DNA of 64,000 bases from Hawksworthiomyces lignivorus (taxonomy: Eukaryota; Ascomycota; Sordariomycetes; Ophiostomatales; Ophiostomataceae). The notes under the pieces are model-generated. The model saw nothing but the letters and a program-made list of their open reading frames with translations. It had not been told where the DNA came from and made no database searches. Shown here in pieces: positions 1-13,200 of this stretch; position 1 is the first letter of the stretch, and each line of letters opens with the position of its first letter. The translations under genes were made by a program, and so were the position numbers. The DNA is taken from positions 62,001 to 126,000 of the forward strand of contig NTMA01000119.1 of NCBI GenBank assembly GCA_002917075.1, read 5' to 3'.

Positions 1-1237
1 CGACATCATTCTCGCTGCTCTCTTGCTCATCCCTCGATCGTTTTCTCGTCTTTCTCGTATGGCCAGTATCGGCCTTGATGGCGTTTAATTTGTGTAGATT
101 GCCGCAATACTTGGATATGTCGACACCATTTCGCTGGTCCCGCTTTTTTTGCCGTGTCTTCGGCTGAGTCGCTATCTTCTTCACAGTCAAGAAGTTGTAC
201 AAGCATTCGCTGCTCCGGCGCCGGGTCAAAGGCGCGTGCAGGCCTTGGGAGACAAAACGATCATAGTGAATCTCCTTCCATTCACTGTAAGCACCGGAAA
301 GATTCTGTGGTCCGCCGTCCCGCTGTAGGCTCATAGGGTTTCGCTCTTCAAGGGGGAAGTCGCGGGTGTCCGGCTGCACATCGGCAAACTCCATCAGCTC
401 AGCCAGTGGAATCATTTGCTCGAGGCAGAACAAGTGGAGGTATCCAGCCACAAAAAAAGGATCAAAGCGACCATTGCTCGTTTCGACAGGATATTCATCT
501 AGGCTCACCTGAAAATGACCGCGAGCGATTTTGTTGTGCGACGCCGGGCAGTTCTTTGCGCGGCACGTGTGAGATGCATAGCTGGGAAACCGCTCCGAAT
601 GCATGGTAGCAGGGTTCTGGATCCACAGCCGGAGAGGAATGCCTCTGCGTGCACAGCCTCGGACGTAAGCGATAAGAGACAACCGATCAAACTTCACTGA
701 AGTCATCAGCTCTCCGTGTTTGGTATATTTGAACGCAAAGGACACATTGTCCTCAGTAGCGACCCAGTCAGCTCGGACAGGGAAGGCATCATACCAATTA
801 TACTGGCCAATTCTGTTGTCACCATTCTTGTCTCGGGCGTGGCTGATCTTGGCGCCAAGCGGAGGAGGCTTCACCTTCGGCTCACGCTGGGTGCTGAGCG
901 CCATCGAGCGCCTTCGTGCTGACTGCTGGCTTGCCAGGGAGTTGCCATGTTCCTGCAAGAATTGCCACATCATGTGCTGAGTGAAAAGAAAGGATTGAGA
1001 GGGCTGAGAAATGCATGTGGTCAGGCTTTGGAGAATTTTCCATAGCTCTCTTTTCTGCGCATCAGTAAATTGTGGCACGGCGCCATCTTCAAGATCTGGC
1101 AAAACTATGGCGCTCACCTGTGGTGCTGGCACAGCCGGCACTGGCATAACAGCGTTGATCATGTCATCTCGTTGGAGTTGAGTTGCATCATAGATGTTAT
1201 AACCGAAAAGATCTTCCGTGTTGGAAGAAGCTTCCAT
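1..1237 (-). CDS. Unrecognised protein, C-terminus cut by window edge
   Basis: An uninterrupted reading frame of 412 codons runs from an ATG at 1237 to the window edge with no stop, so the C-terminus is missing. I do not recognise the family. The middle (about residues 120-290) reads like a folded domain: a Trp/Tyr-rich stretch (QYNWYDAFPV), a positively charged stretch (YVRGCARRGIPLRLWIQ) and a Cys/His cluster (THTC-like, CRAKNCPASH) that could bind zinc. The C-terminal part is very basic and has a nuclear-localisation-like run (RKTRKRSRDE). The N-terminal 120 residues are low in structure and rich in Gln and Pro. The start is the first ATG of the frame; a TTTTAG just upstream (about 1270) could instead be a splice acceptor, which would extend the protein. 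That it is coding is well supported by length and codon composition. Function is unknown, and a nuclear role is only suggested by the basic tail. Confidence 0.7.
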   Translation of the reverse strand, partial: MEASSNTEDLFGYNIYDATQLQRDDMINAVMPVPAVPAPQVSAIVLPDLEDGAVPQFTDAQKRELWKILQSLTTCISQPSQSFLFTQHMMWQFLQEHGNSLASQQSARRRSMALSTQREPKVKPPPLGAKISHARDKNGDNRIGQYNWYDAFPVRADWVATEDNVSFAFKYTKHGELMTSVKFDRLSLIAYVRGCARRGIPLRLWIQNPATMHSERFPSYASHTCRAKNCPASHNKIARGHFQVSLDEYPVETSNGRFDPFFVAGYLHLFCLEQMIPLAELMEFADVQPDTRDFPLEERNPMSLQRDGGPQNLSGAYSEWKEIHYDRFVSQGLHAPLTRRRSSECLYNFLTVKKIATQPKTRQKKRDQRNGVDISKYCGNLHKLNAIKADTGHTRKTRKRSRDEQESSENDV

Positions 1238-3667
1238 TAGAAGAGGATATCGTAATAATCGCAAGCTAAAAGAGATGTATCTTCGTGATATGGCCGGGAT
1301 GACTAGTAGCGCTTTAGGACGTGCGATGACGCTTCTGCAGCAGCACTTCTGAAATAGTAGAAATGAATCCTTGCTGAGAATGTAGTTCGATGTTGTAAAT
1401 TGTCATGAGTAGAGCTGGGTAGGTCAAAATCAATGGGGCAAGATAGATTATTTAGCTCATTAAATACTGAGCATGGGAATCTGCAAGAGTGGTGACCCTA
1501 GCAAGATGCAATTCCCCTTCTCCAGAGTCTATTATAAGACCCATTGTTGGCATACAAAGAGGAGAGAAACAACAGTCCACAGAGAGTCTTGCCGTAGCTA
1601 TTGTTCTACCGATAGAGCATGCATTGTTTTATGATATTCAAAAGCTATGATGCACCGAGGAAAGTAATGCTTTGGTATTAGAAGCAAGAATATCAAAGGC
1701 AATCTTGCTTTGAGTAGACCACTCTTCGTATATTAAAGAATGGGAGATTGGCCAAATCAACAATGAAAACAGTTTAAAGGATGTGCACAAGGAACAAAGG
1801 AGAGAAAACAGAACCTCATGAGGTATCTTTGATGCAAGATGCTCATTGACAATAGCCTCGTCCTCTTTGCCATGGCATGACCCCTGTCAAGTCCTTCGCG
1901 AAACGAAAATGGCACATTTTGAAACAATTCAATGTTCTGCAGCGATCACCGTTTTTCCACTTGAAGCAGACGCACATCAGAAACATCACATTTGGCCGTG
2001 AGATCTAGTTGCAACAGAGGAGCATGCGTGCTTTGATTTCACGTGTTTAATGGCACTTCCTCATAATTACTCTGAGCGATGCGCTTGCACCGTAGATAAT
2101 CGAGTGCGACTCGTGTGATAATATGGTAAAGAGAACCACGAAGAGATTTCTCACACACGGAGACATTGCTTTGGTCCGTATTTTTGAAGCTTTCGCGGTT
2201 TAGGCAATTCGAAGGCGGCATGGAAAGGATAGACAAAATAAAAAGTATAGAGAATGCTAAAGAACACGGGACAAGTTAGAGACAAAGATCAGGGCGCAGC
2301 CAAGGTACCGCCCTCGAGATCTCGCTTTGAAATTCTCGTTTCCGTTCCACCGTCAGGGTCTGAGGATCTCAATCTGCGTAGGTGAATTGCATGGCTGTTG
2401 CACACTTCTATATGTCTGTAACATTCGGGGACGGACAGTGTATCGACAGTGTGTGACATTGTGCAAGCGTTTGTTTGTTGAATAGTGCATGACACAGGAC
2501 TCGAAAATCGAGTCCTCCGCGGCAAGAGAAAGACTGAAGAAAAGCGGTTGGTTTGCAAATACGAAAAGACAAGGCCAACGGCGTCAAAATCGCTATGATG
2601 TAGTGCTGAGTACGACATATCATATATCTATCAAGCTATGTATCCAGCTATTACCAAAGTGGACACACGACATTACGAGGGCGTCGCGAGTGCCTCGCAG
2701 AGAAATTAAGAGAGCCCGCATAGAAGGCCACAAATGGCAGCAGCGAAACGCCCCGTCAGCAGAGAGGGAAGGCGCAAAGCGAATCATACTTTATTAATAA
2801 ACGAACAAACGAACACGAAGGGGGAAAGAGCGAACGAAAGGTCGGGGCCGCGGCGATCCGGTTGTTTGCGTGGGTAAAAGTAGAAAGAGCCAGGCAAAGG
2901 CAGGCACAATCCCCCGTATTTACCCCACCAAGGCCGCCACTACCACCACTACGAGTAGTATCATCTCCACCAGGAAAATTCAGCACCACGTTGGGCCAAG
3001 TTCCGTCCGCATCCCTTCTGACGCTTGTGCTCACAGTGTCGAATCCTGGCGACTACAGTATCGCGTTGGTGCACAACACAGGACGCACAAGGCCGTGTTC
3101 GCACGGTTCCTGCATTGGCCGATCCATCCATCTCTGTGCACCTCCAGCATTGACGACAACTGCCACCTTCACCGGTTTTGGCAACAGTGGGCGACCCTGA
3201 AAAACATAGAAAACACAACCAAGAAATCACAGCATCCTCCCGACGCTGTGTTACGTCATGAGACGGTCGCCCAACGACTGGTAGACACTGGGACACACTT
3301 GGATGCTTGGATACTCGGCTTTGCTCTCCATCCCTTCCATCGCGGCCTGGTGATGCTGGCGATGATCTGTCGCCCATCTGCCCACTAAGCGTCCTCTCAG
3401 TGAAACTTGCGGAGTCGCTAGCGAACTTTTGAACCTCACATCTCTTTTGTGAATCGATTTTTTGTCTCTTTTTTTGAACCTCCGATTGGCCGCTTCTGTT
3501 CTTTCGCTGAAACGGTGTATGTGCTTGCCAGGTGTCGGAGCAGCCCCAAACTTCCAGCAGCCAGCAGTCACTCTCTGACTGCTATATACTTTGTTTTCTA
3601 TCCTTGTATTTTTCTCTCGGTCTAGCATTTATTGCGGACCTGAGACCGCCGCTTAGTACCTGCGGCC
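1238..3667. other. Intergenic region, divergent promoters
   Basis: About 2.4 kb between the start of the leftmost gene and the start of CPS1. Frames here are short, start without ATG or lack coding character. The last 230 bases before the CPS1 ATG are pyrimidine-rich, and a TATA-like GCTATATAC lies at about 3581-3589. I see no repeat or RNA gene. Confidence 0.5.
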
Positions 3668-6600
3668 ATGGCTGAACTGAGTCCAGAGCTGCAGCAGCGG
3701 CTGGATGAGCTGGAGAAGGAGTTGGAGGTACGTGACAATGCCGGGCGCAAGGACAGACGAGCTTGCCACCTGACGATGTGGGAGTTGGCTAACAAGAACT
3801 GCTGCAACTTTTTTTAGGAAGGCGATATTACACAAAAAGGGCAAGTCTCTTTTGCTTTCTTTTCGCTTCTTAGTATTCTTGCATTCCCTTCTGCTTTTGA
3901 GCTGATTTGCTAACGTGCCCTTTCTCTTCTCCAGATATCAAAAGCGTCGAACACAGCTCTTCTCCCAATATGGCACACCGCCAACAGGCGTTGCCGACCC
4001 TCGGGCTTCGATTGCACTAAACTCGCCGACTTCCGACAGATCATCCGGCGCATACCGAGAAGACCCTCGAGCAGCCTCTTTTGCAGCGCTGAACGCCAAT
4101 GCTCGACCAGCATCGAATGCCGGAAGTGCGGGCGGTCCCTTCTCTCCGGCCCTCAGCTCTCCTGGCGAGCCTCGCATTCACTCGCCTTCAAATCCGACAA
4201 ACCTCCTTGCGCCCGGTGGTCCGATTGCAGAGCGAGCTACAGCCAGCTCGCCCCATGATTCTCTATTTCTGCCACTTCCATCACAACAGGGCGACAGCCG
4301 CCTGTCGGTGACCGTAGGTGGAAGCGGCAGTGACCCCGCCAGGTCAGGGACAGACCCATCTCGATCAGCGACTATGGTATCTACCGACTATGCCTTCAAC
4401 CCTGATCAACATCAGCAGCAGTATGGGGGCGGATACGCGGAACCGGGGCCGGGCAATCCTGGCATGCAGAATCCCTATGACAGCCGCACCGGAACCATGC
4501 TCGACGCCCAAGGCTATTTCAATGATTTTGCTGGTCAGCAAGCGTATGACCAAGCTGGCGAGTACGGGGGCGCGCAGCGCTACTCAGGTGGTGGTGGCGA
4601 TCCGTTCTCTCCGACCATGGGGCAGCGGTACTCCATTGGCGACGCCTTCTCTCCGACTGCAGCTACCGCACCACCGATGCTGACAGCCAACGACCTGCCT
4701 CCTCCTGACGCTCTGGAATACCAGCTGCCGCTAGAGCCGCGTGATGTGCCATTCGCCATTTCCGACCCTCACGATCGAAACACGCCCATGTCCAAGTTCG
4801 ACAACATCGCTGCCGTGCTGCGTCATCGCGGTCGCACCACCTCCAAGATGCCGGCATACTGGGTCCTCGATAGTCGCGGTAAGGAGATTGCGTCTATCAC
4901 CTGGGAGAAGCTGGCTTCTCGCGCAGAAAAGGTGGCCCAGGTCATCCGTGACAAGAGCTCCCTCTACCGCGGCGATAGAGTGGCTCTGGTATACCGTGAC
5001 TCGGAAATCATCGAGTTCGCCATCGCCATACTTGGCTGTTTCATTGCCGGTGTCGTTGCTGTGCCCATCAACGACCTAAACGACTACCAAAAGCTGAACC
5101 TCATCTTGACCTCGACTCAGGCACATCTAGCGCTGACCACAGAGAACAACCTCAAGACGTTCCAGCGCGATATCACCACGCACAAGCTGACCTGGCCAAA
5201 GGGCGTCGAGTGGTGGAAGACGAACGAGTTTGGAAGCTTCAACCCCAAAAAGAAGGACGATGTCCCTCCCCTCTCTGTTCCTGATCTGGCATACATTGAG
5301 TTCTCGCGTGCACCCACAGGCGACCTGCGCGGTGTTGTTCTTAGCCACCGCACCATCATGCACCAGCTAGCTTGCTTGAGTGCCATCGCCACTACTGTTC
5401 CGGGCAACGGGCCAGCGGACACGTTCAGCAGCACGTTGCGCGACAAGAACGGCCGCCTCATCGGCGGTGGCGAGAGCAGCGAGATTCTGCTGTCTTATCT
5501 CGACCCGCGCCAAGGCATCGGCATGATTTTGGCCGTGCTCTTCGCTGTCTATGGTGGCCATACTGTCGTGTGGTTGGAGCACAAGACCACGGAAGTCCCC
5601 GGCCTCTACGCCCATCTAATCTCGAAATACAAAGCCACCCTAATGGTTGCCGACTATCCTGGTCTGAAGCGTGCTGTGTTCAATTACCAACAAGACCCGA
5701 TGACAACTCGCAATTTCAAAAAGGGCATGGAGCCCAATTTCCAGTCCGTCAAGCTGTGTCTCATCGACACGCTGACAGTCGATGCCGAATTCCACGAAGT
5801 CCTGGCTGACCGATGGCTGCGTCCTCTTCGCAACCCCCGTGCTCGTGAGGTAGTGGCACCTATGCTCTGCCTGCCAGAGCACGGCGGCATGGTCATTAGC
5901 GTGCGGGACTGGCTTGGCGGTGAGGAGCGCATGGGCTGCCCTCTTAAGCTCGACATGGACGATGGATTAGATTCGGAGGACGGCGACGGCGACGGGAAGA
6001 AGGACGACGCTGCCGAAACCGCAACACTGGTTGGTAATGGCGGCGAATCAGGTGGCGGGTTCGGAACACTCCTTGGAGGAGGCACAACTGGCAAAAAGGA
6101 GCAGCACGATAAGGCCGAACTGAGTGAGGTGCTTCTCGACAGCGAAGCACTCAAGACGAACGAGGTTGTCGTTCTGGCAGTGGGCGAGGAGGCACGCAAG
6201 AGACAAAACGAATCAGGCACTGTGCGGGTAGGCGCTTTTGGCTACCCAATTCCTGATGCCACTCTTGCCGTCGTCGACCCAGAAACATGCCTCTTGTCCT
6301 CCCCGCACGCTATCGGAGAGATCTGGGTCGATTCGCCCTCTCTCTCTGGCGGATTCTGGGCCCTGCCGAAGCACACGGAACAGATCTTCCACGCTCGTCC
6401 CTATAAATTCGAACCCGGTGATCCGACACCCACGCCTGTGGAGCCGGAATTCTTGCGCACCGGTCTTCTCGGTACAGTTATTGGGGGTAAGATATTCATC
6501 CTCGGCCTGTACGAGGACCGCATCCGCCAGAAGGTGGAGTGGGTTGAGCACAATGCCGAGCTCGTCGAATATAGGTACTTCTTCGTGCAGCACATCGTCA

Positions 6601-9600
6601 TCACTATCTTGCGGACTATTCCCAAAATATTCGACTGTTCTGCGTTTGATGTATTTGTCAACGAAGAGCACCTGCCAATCGTCCTCCTCGAAACAACAGC
6701 TGCGTCTACGGCACCAGCCACGGCGGGAGGACCGCCGCGCCAGCTGGACACGGCATTGCTTGATTCGCTAGCAGAACGCTGCATGGACGTGTTGATGCAG
6801 GTGCACCATCTGCGTGTGTACTGCGTCATGATTACCGCTCCTAACGCGTTGCCACGTGTGCTCAAAAACGGCAGACGCGAGATTGGCAATATGCTCTGTC
6901 GCCGAGAGTTCGATCTGGGTAATCTTGCCTGCGTCCATGTCAAGTTTGGCGTTGAGCATGCGGTGCTGAACCTCCCCTTCGGTGTCGACCCCATAGGCGG
7001 CATATGGTCGCGCATTGCTTCGGATTCGCGCGGACAGATTCTCGCCGGCGCCGACAATCAATATTCCGGCATTGATCGCCGAGAAGTCGTTATTGATGAC
7101 AAGACGTCGACGCCACTCAACAATTTCTCCAGCATCACAGATCTCATCCAGTGGCGCGTGGCGCGGCAGCCCGAGGAGCTGTCATACTGCACCATTGATG
7201 GGCGCGGCAAAGAGGGCAAGGGCATCACATGGAAGAAGTTTGACACCCGTGTGGCGGCCGTCGCAGTCTATCTGAAGAATAAAGTGCGCTTGCGGCCTGG
7301 CGACCATGCCGTCCTGATGTACACACACTCTGAGGACTTTATCTTTGCAGTGCACGCCTGTCTCAATCTCGGCGTTATTGTCATTCCTATGGCGCCGATG
7401 GATCAGAACCGCTTGTCCGAAGACGTACCCGCTTTCTTGCATCTTGTCGCCGACTTCAAGGTCAAGGCTGTGTTGGTGAACCAGGATGTTGACCACTTGT
7501 TGAAGATGAAGACTGTTAATCAACACATCAAGCAGTCTGCGCAAGTTCTGAAACTAGCCGTGCCCAATATTTATAATACGTCGCGCCCGCCCAAGCAGAA
7601 CAGCGGCCTGCGTGACCTCAACCTGACAATGAACCCAAATTGGGTGCAGCCCACGTACCCGGCTCTGATCTGGACATACTGGACGCCCGACCAGCGCCGT
7701 GTAGCCGTGCAACTGAGCCATGACACTATATTGGGCATGTGCAAGGTGCAAAAGGAGACGTGCCAGATGACTAGTTCCCGGCCGGTTCTTGGCTGCGTGC
7801 GCAGCACGACCGGCTTGGGCTTTATCCACACGTGTTTGATGGGCATCTACATCGGCACACCTACCTATCTCCTCTCGCCAGTCGAATTTGCTCAGAACCC
7901 AGTCTCCCTCTTTTTGACTCTGTCTCGGTACAAGATTAAGGATACCTATGCAACGCCGCAGATGCTTGACCACGCCATGGCCGTCATGCCGGGCAAGGGT
8001 TTTACGCTCCACGAACTCAAGAACATGATGATCACCGCAGACAGCCGTCCCCGGGTCGATGTCTTCCAAAAGGTGCGCCTGCACTTTGCTGCGACCGGCC
8101 TAGACCGTACCGCCATCAACACTGTGTACTCGCACGCGCTCAATCCAATGATTGCTTCGCGGTCGTACATGTGCATTGAGCCGATCGAGCTGTGGCTGGA
8201 CACCAAGGCTCTGCGGCGCGGCCTCATTCTGCCGGTCGACCCTGATGCCAATCCCCGCGCACTCCTAGTGCAAGACTCGGGCATGGTGCCCGTGTCGACC
8301 CAGATTGCCATTGTCAACCCAGAAAGCCGACTCCTGTGCTTGGATGGTGAATTTGGCGAGATCTGGGTTGATTCCGAGGCCTGTGTCAAAGCATTCTACG
8401 GGTCGCGTGATGCATTCGATTCAGAACGCTTTGATGGACGTACAGTCGACGGTGATCCCAACATCCGATATGTGCGTACTGGTGATCTCGGCTTCTTGCA
8501 CAGCGTCAGCCGTCCGATCGGCCCCAGCGGCGCTCAGGTGGACATGCAAGTGCTCTTTGTCCTCGGCAGCATCGGAGAGACATTCGAAATCAACGGCCTG
8601 AGTCACTTCCCTATGGATATCGAAAACTCCGTCGAGCGTTGCCATCGCAGCATCGTACCTGGAGGGTGGTGAGTAGCCGATCCGGCAATTGGTCCCAGAT
8701 GACTAATTTCTTTTTTTTCTCCGTGCCGTGTTCTAACAGAAAATTTACAGTGCTGTATTCCAAGCTGGCGGTCTTGTTGTCGTGCTTGTCGAAGTCGCGC
8801 GCAAGGCGTATCTTGCATCGATCGTCCCGGTGATCGTGAATACTATCCTCAACGAGCACCAGGTTATTGTCGACATTGTGGCCTTTGTAAACCGTGGCGA
8901 CTTCCCGCGGTCGCGCCTAGGCGAGAAGCAGCGCGGCAAGATTCTCGCAGGCTGGGTCTCGCGCAAGATGCGGACCATGGCCCAGTTTGCGATCCGGGAC
9001 ATGTCGGCCATAGACCAGCAGGGCATAGAGGGACCTGGCCAACAGGCTCCCGATGCAAGCCGCGCCAGCCTCACCAGCATGCGTAGCTCAGGTGGTGGTG
9101 GCATGGGCAGCCTTCGCGCTGCAGAACAGCAGCCGCAGATCCTGGAACAGCGCGAGCTGGAGCAGCAACATGACCTCGGTGGCGGCGGCGGTGCGTATTA
9201 TTACAGCGGCGGAGGACCGCTGCCACTGCCACCGATAGAGATGCCTGGAGACGATACTGTGCTTGCTGGTGGTAACAACCACCGCTATTCCGATGCGGAC
9301 GGTGGCTACGGGGGCCCGAATGACCACGGTTCGGGGCAGGCAGATGACTATGGCGGCAATATGGTGACGCCGACGCAAGCAAACGTAGGCCTATCGGTAC
9401 GCAATGTGGGCCCGGACGCCGACGACTCTGACTACGATCGACCACCACCACCGGTCGGCCCGAAACCAACGAGTCGAGACAGCGTGACTGCTCCAAGCCT
9501 CAGCGGGACTCTGGGTCAAAGCGGGTCATCGGCAGCGCCGCAGATCTTCCTGCCAGGCGTGGATGGGCGTCCATCAACGAACGAAGACTGGCGTCTCAGC

Positions 9601-9780
9601 TTAGCTATGTACGGAAGCGAGGGCGCGGCCATCGGCTCAGGGCAAAACAACAACCGTGCCAGTGACAGCCACAACAACGGCGGCAGCGGCGGAGGCCGAC
9701 CGGGCGAGTCAGAAGAAGACTGGACGCGCGCAGCCATCATGGGCATGAGTTTCGCGGACAATTCTACCAGGCAGAACTGA
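3668..9780 (+). CDS. CPS1: CPS1/Mug62-type double AMP-binding protein with DMAP1-binding domain
   Basis: Four exons (3668-3727, 3818-3840, 3935-8668, 8751-9780) give 1948 residues; every junction keeps frame. Residues 1-40 form a DMAP1-binding-type domain (ELEKELEEGDITQKGYQKRR), found at the N-terminus of animal DIP2 and fungal Cps1/Mug62. Residues 40-300 are disordered. Two acyl-CoA-synthetase-like AMP-binding domains follow, at about 310-900 and 1090-1710, the first holding an acidic insert (about 700-715). The tail from about 1720 is Gly/Pro/Gln-rich. In both domains the nucleotide-binding loop departs from the usual SGTTGxPKG: the first reads APTGDLRG, the second lacks the motif. Catalysis is therefore unproven. 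Family knowledge: the homologue in Cochliobolus is a virulence factor, and DIP2 proteins act in lipid metabolism. The second intron is GC-AG. The gene converges on APP1, 515 bp apart. The identity is very secure; the biochemical role is not. Confidence 0.95.
3841..3934 (+). other. GC-AG intron in CPS1
   Basis: The donor reads AGG|GCAAGTCT and the acceptor CTCCAG|ATATC, with a TGCTAACG branch point at about 3908-3915. Removing exactly this segment joins GG to A, giving Gly, and restores the conserved DMAP1-binding sequence. No GT donor nearby gives that frame. GCAAGT is the usual consensus of the rare GC-AG class. Confidence 0.85.
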
Positions 9781-10295
9781 AAAAGAAGAGATGCTCTTTG
9801 CAGTGCATGGCGAATCGTTGGACCGGAAGCTAGGAGCCTGGAGTGCTATTTTACTGTAGTATTGTTTTTGTGGAATTGTGATGGCCATTATACCTTTCCG
9901 GTTCTCGTGCATTATTTTGGTGTGAGCGGAGAACCAGTGTATGAAAGTCTTTTCTTCTCAATATCTTTTTGTTTCCCTATTGACTTTGTTTTCAAATCTT
10001 CATCTACTTGTTTCAAGGCATTTCAGAAGTCAGTCGTAACGAAGATGCATTGGTGAAAAGAATGAAGATCAATAATGATGGTCTGAATTAGTTAGCAAGC
10101 TGCATCTTTCGCACATTGGGCAACGTTAAATGCATTTTTTATTCTGATGACGTGAATATGCAATGCAAGCATACAAGATTGGTTACGGAAACCATGGCTC
10201 TCAAATTGGTTTATATGTGAATATATTAATAGTATAGACGCCTAGGGGGGGCGTGTCTACTCGATCCATAGCCACCAGTTGATCTCCGTTTTTCT
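9781..10295. other. Intergenic region between convergent CPS1 and APP1
   Basis: A 515-base AT-rich shared 3' region between two convergent genes. It should hold both 3' untranslated regions and polyadenylation sites. I see no further gene. Confidence 0.5.
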
Positions 10296-13200
10296 CTACA
10301 GTCCCTTCTCCCTCATCTCTGCGAGGGCAGCCTTTACGATGCCCACGGCCTCCACGGACACGTCCTGGCCCCGCCGCCACGTATACAGGGACACGCCCTG
10401 GGGGGCCAGGAGCCCCTGAGCGTGGGCCAGCCGGCGGCGCCACATGTCGACCTTTTTGCTGGGTGGTTGCTGCTGCTGCTGCTGCTGCTGTAGTTGCTGT
10501 TGAAGTTGTTGCTGCTGTTGTTGAAGCTGTTGCTGGTATGTTGCGGGGGCGGTGGGCCCGCCGCTGTCCGAGCCCATGGTCTGGGTCCGCCGCGGCGGGG
10601 GCGGGGGCGGCACGTCGTCGCTGCCGCCGCCTCCTTCGGCGTCGCGGGCGGCCGAGGTGGCGCCGCTGCTCTTGCTCGTCAGGCTGCTGGAGTTCTTGAC
10701 CTGCGCCAGGGGGTGGGTAGACCCCGACGCGCCGCCGCCGCCGCCTGCTCCTGCTCCTGTACCTGCTCCCGCTGCTGCTGCGGGCCGCCGCGGCTTCGGC
10801 GGCGGCGGCGGGCTGCCGCGGACAGAAGACGATCTCGACGACGGCGGGGAGATTGCTGTTGCTGTTGCTGCAGCCGCAGCTGATTTCGCCGGAGCGAAAG
10901 ACCCCGTCGCTGTGATTTGCTGCTGCTGCGGCGCGGCGATGGAGCTCCGCAAGGCCAGCGGCTTGGACGGGCGCGGCGGCGGAAGGGGCTTGCGCGAGAA
11001 CGCCCCACCGCTGCTGTTGTTGCTGCCAATACCGCTAAACGCGCCTGGCGGTGGCGGCGGCGGCGCGTCCGTCGGGCCGTCGTCGTCGTCGAGGTCGATC
11101 AGCGTGCCCATGACAGGGCCGGAGGCAGGTGCGGCCTCCCGCGGCGCAGGCGCCGTGGCGGTGCGCGAGGGCAAGGTGGGACGGCGCTCGATGGCGGTCG
11201 GAGACATGCCGGCGCTGTAGCTGCTGTGTCTGCTGCCGCTGCTGGTGGTGGCGCCATTGTTGTTGTTGTAGTTGATGCCGGCGGTTTCGAGGACGACGGG
11301 GCGGGCGGAGGCGGCGCCGTCAAAGTAGCCCGGCTGCTCGGGGGTGGTGACGTCGCGGATGAAGATGGCGAGGACGCGGCCCGGGTGGGCGAGGACGAGG
11401 TCGGTGTAGACCTCGAGGTCGGCCTCGCCGCTGTCGCCGACGAGGAGGAAGCGGCGGCGGGGGAAGTCGCGCAGGATGCGCTCGAGGGTGGCGCGCTTGC
11501 GCTCGGCGACGGGCTCGAAGATGCCCTGGAGCATGCCGCTGTACTGCTTGAGGTGCAGCGGGCCCTGGGGCAGCCCCGTCTGCTTGAAGAAGGTGGCCAG
11601 CATGGGGAAGAGCTGCCAGGGGCTGTTGGAGCAGTAGTGGAACTGGACGCCGAGGGCGCGCAGCGCGCCGTACCAGTCGCGCACGCCGTCGACGGCCATG
11701 TCGGCGAGGTCGCGCACAAAGGTGTTGCGGAAGATCTCGCGCGTGCCCAGCGCAATGTTGGACGCCTTGATGGTGTCGTCGATGTCGCTGATGAGGCTGA
11801 CGCCGCGCTCCTCGACCAGGTCGACGGGCGCGACGGCCGACAGCGGCTCGCGCAGGCCGCTGACCAGCGCCGTCTCGCCGAACTGCTGCTGCGGCCGCAG
11901 CTGCGGCGACGACGACCCGCTGTTTCCGTAGCCGCCGCCGCCCGCGCCGCCCGACGACACCAGCACGCGCACGTGCGTCGGCACAAAGTCGAGCGCCGCG
12001 CACGTCGAGAAGTGGCCCACGTCCGATGTGACAATGGTGCGCGACTGCGACTGGGTCTCGTTGTAGAAGAAGAGCGTCACGGGCTGCTGGGCCACGGCCG
12101 TCGTCAGGAACGGGCCAATCCGCGCCAGCAGGTTCGCGTTGGCCACGGCCAGCTCGGCCTCGCTCATCTCCAGCGGCGACCCGCCGCTTCCGCCATTTCC
12201 GCCGCCGACGACGCCTGTAATCGACCAGGACGACTTGGGCGTGATCCGCCCGGGGATCGGCGTGCCGCCCGGCGACGACGCCCGCGACGCCGCCGCGCTG
12301 CTGTAGCCGCTGCTGCGCCGGCCGCCGTGGTGGTGCCGCTGGCCGGCGCCATGGCTGCCGGTGCGATGCACGCCGCTGGGGGTGCCACCCTCGTCCGTGC
12401 TGGTGGCGTCGTCATCCTCGTAGCTGGCCGCCGTGTCCGGCGTCTCGCTGTACCCGCCGCGGCTGGCTACTTCCTTCTCGGTGCGGCCGCGGCGCTCGAT
12501 CGCCTCGGCCGCCCGCGCAATTTTGTGCCCCTCGCGCAGGACGTCCTCGCCGCCGCCGCCGCCGTCGCCCACGGCGGCCGCCACCTGGGTGGCCGCGGCC
12601 GCGGCCCACTGGTTGGGCGGCGGAATGCCGCTCAGCCGCCGGGCCAGCCCGATCAGTATGCGGTGCTTCCGGTTCAGCGGCCCGCGCTGCGACAGGTAGA
12701 TCCAGCCGTGCACGTAGACGTCGACCACGGCCTTCTCGTCCTCGTGCCGCGCAAACTCGCGGTGCCAGTCCACCGCACCGCCCGACGGCGCCACGTCGCT
12801 CCATCCCTCGTCGCTGTAGGCGTCCTCGGCAGACCCGCGCCGCCCCGACGGCGGCGTCCTCCTCTGGCCGCTGCCGCCCGTTGGCTGGTCGGCCTTGCGT
12901 ATGTGCCGCTTGGCGTACATGGGAAAGATGACCATCTGGGCGTCGCCGCCCGTGGAGAAGGAGACGTCGGGAAACGCGCCGGGGATATTGGGAGGCCGGT
13001 CGTTCTCCCACGGCTCCGAGCCGTCGCCGTTTTCGCCGTCCTGAAACGACCGCGAGCTGTTGTACTGGTCGCGGATCTCGCTGGCGGCCGCTACGCCCGC
13101 GCGGTAGACGCTGCCAGCCATGGCAGCCAGGCGCCGGCGCCGCGAGCCGCGTTCATGGGGGGTATTGTCTTGATACTGCATAATAGTTGCTTCTTCGCCG

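Noticed and set aside
2870..3388. 172-codon plus-strand frame upstream of CPS1
   Set aside because: It starts with GTG, overlaps equally long frames on both strands and has no domain.
8689..8750. Reading CPS1 as ending at the TAG near 8672
   Set aside because: A GTGAGT donor at 8669 and an ACAG acceptor at 8750 restore the conserved PGGCAVFQAGG, so the stop is intronic.
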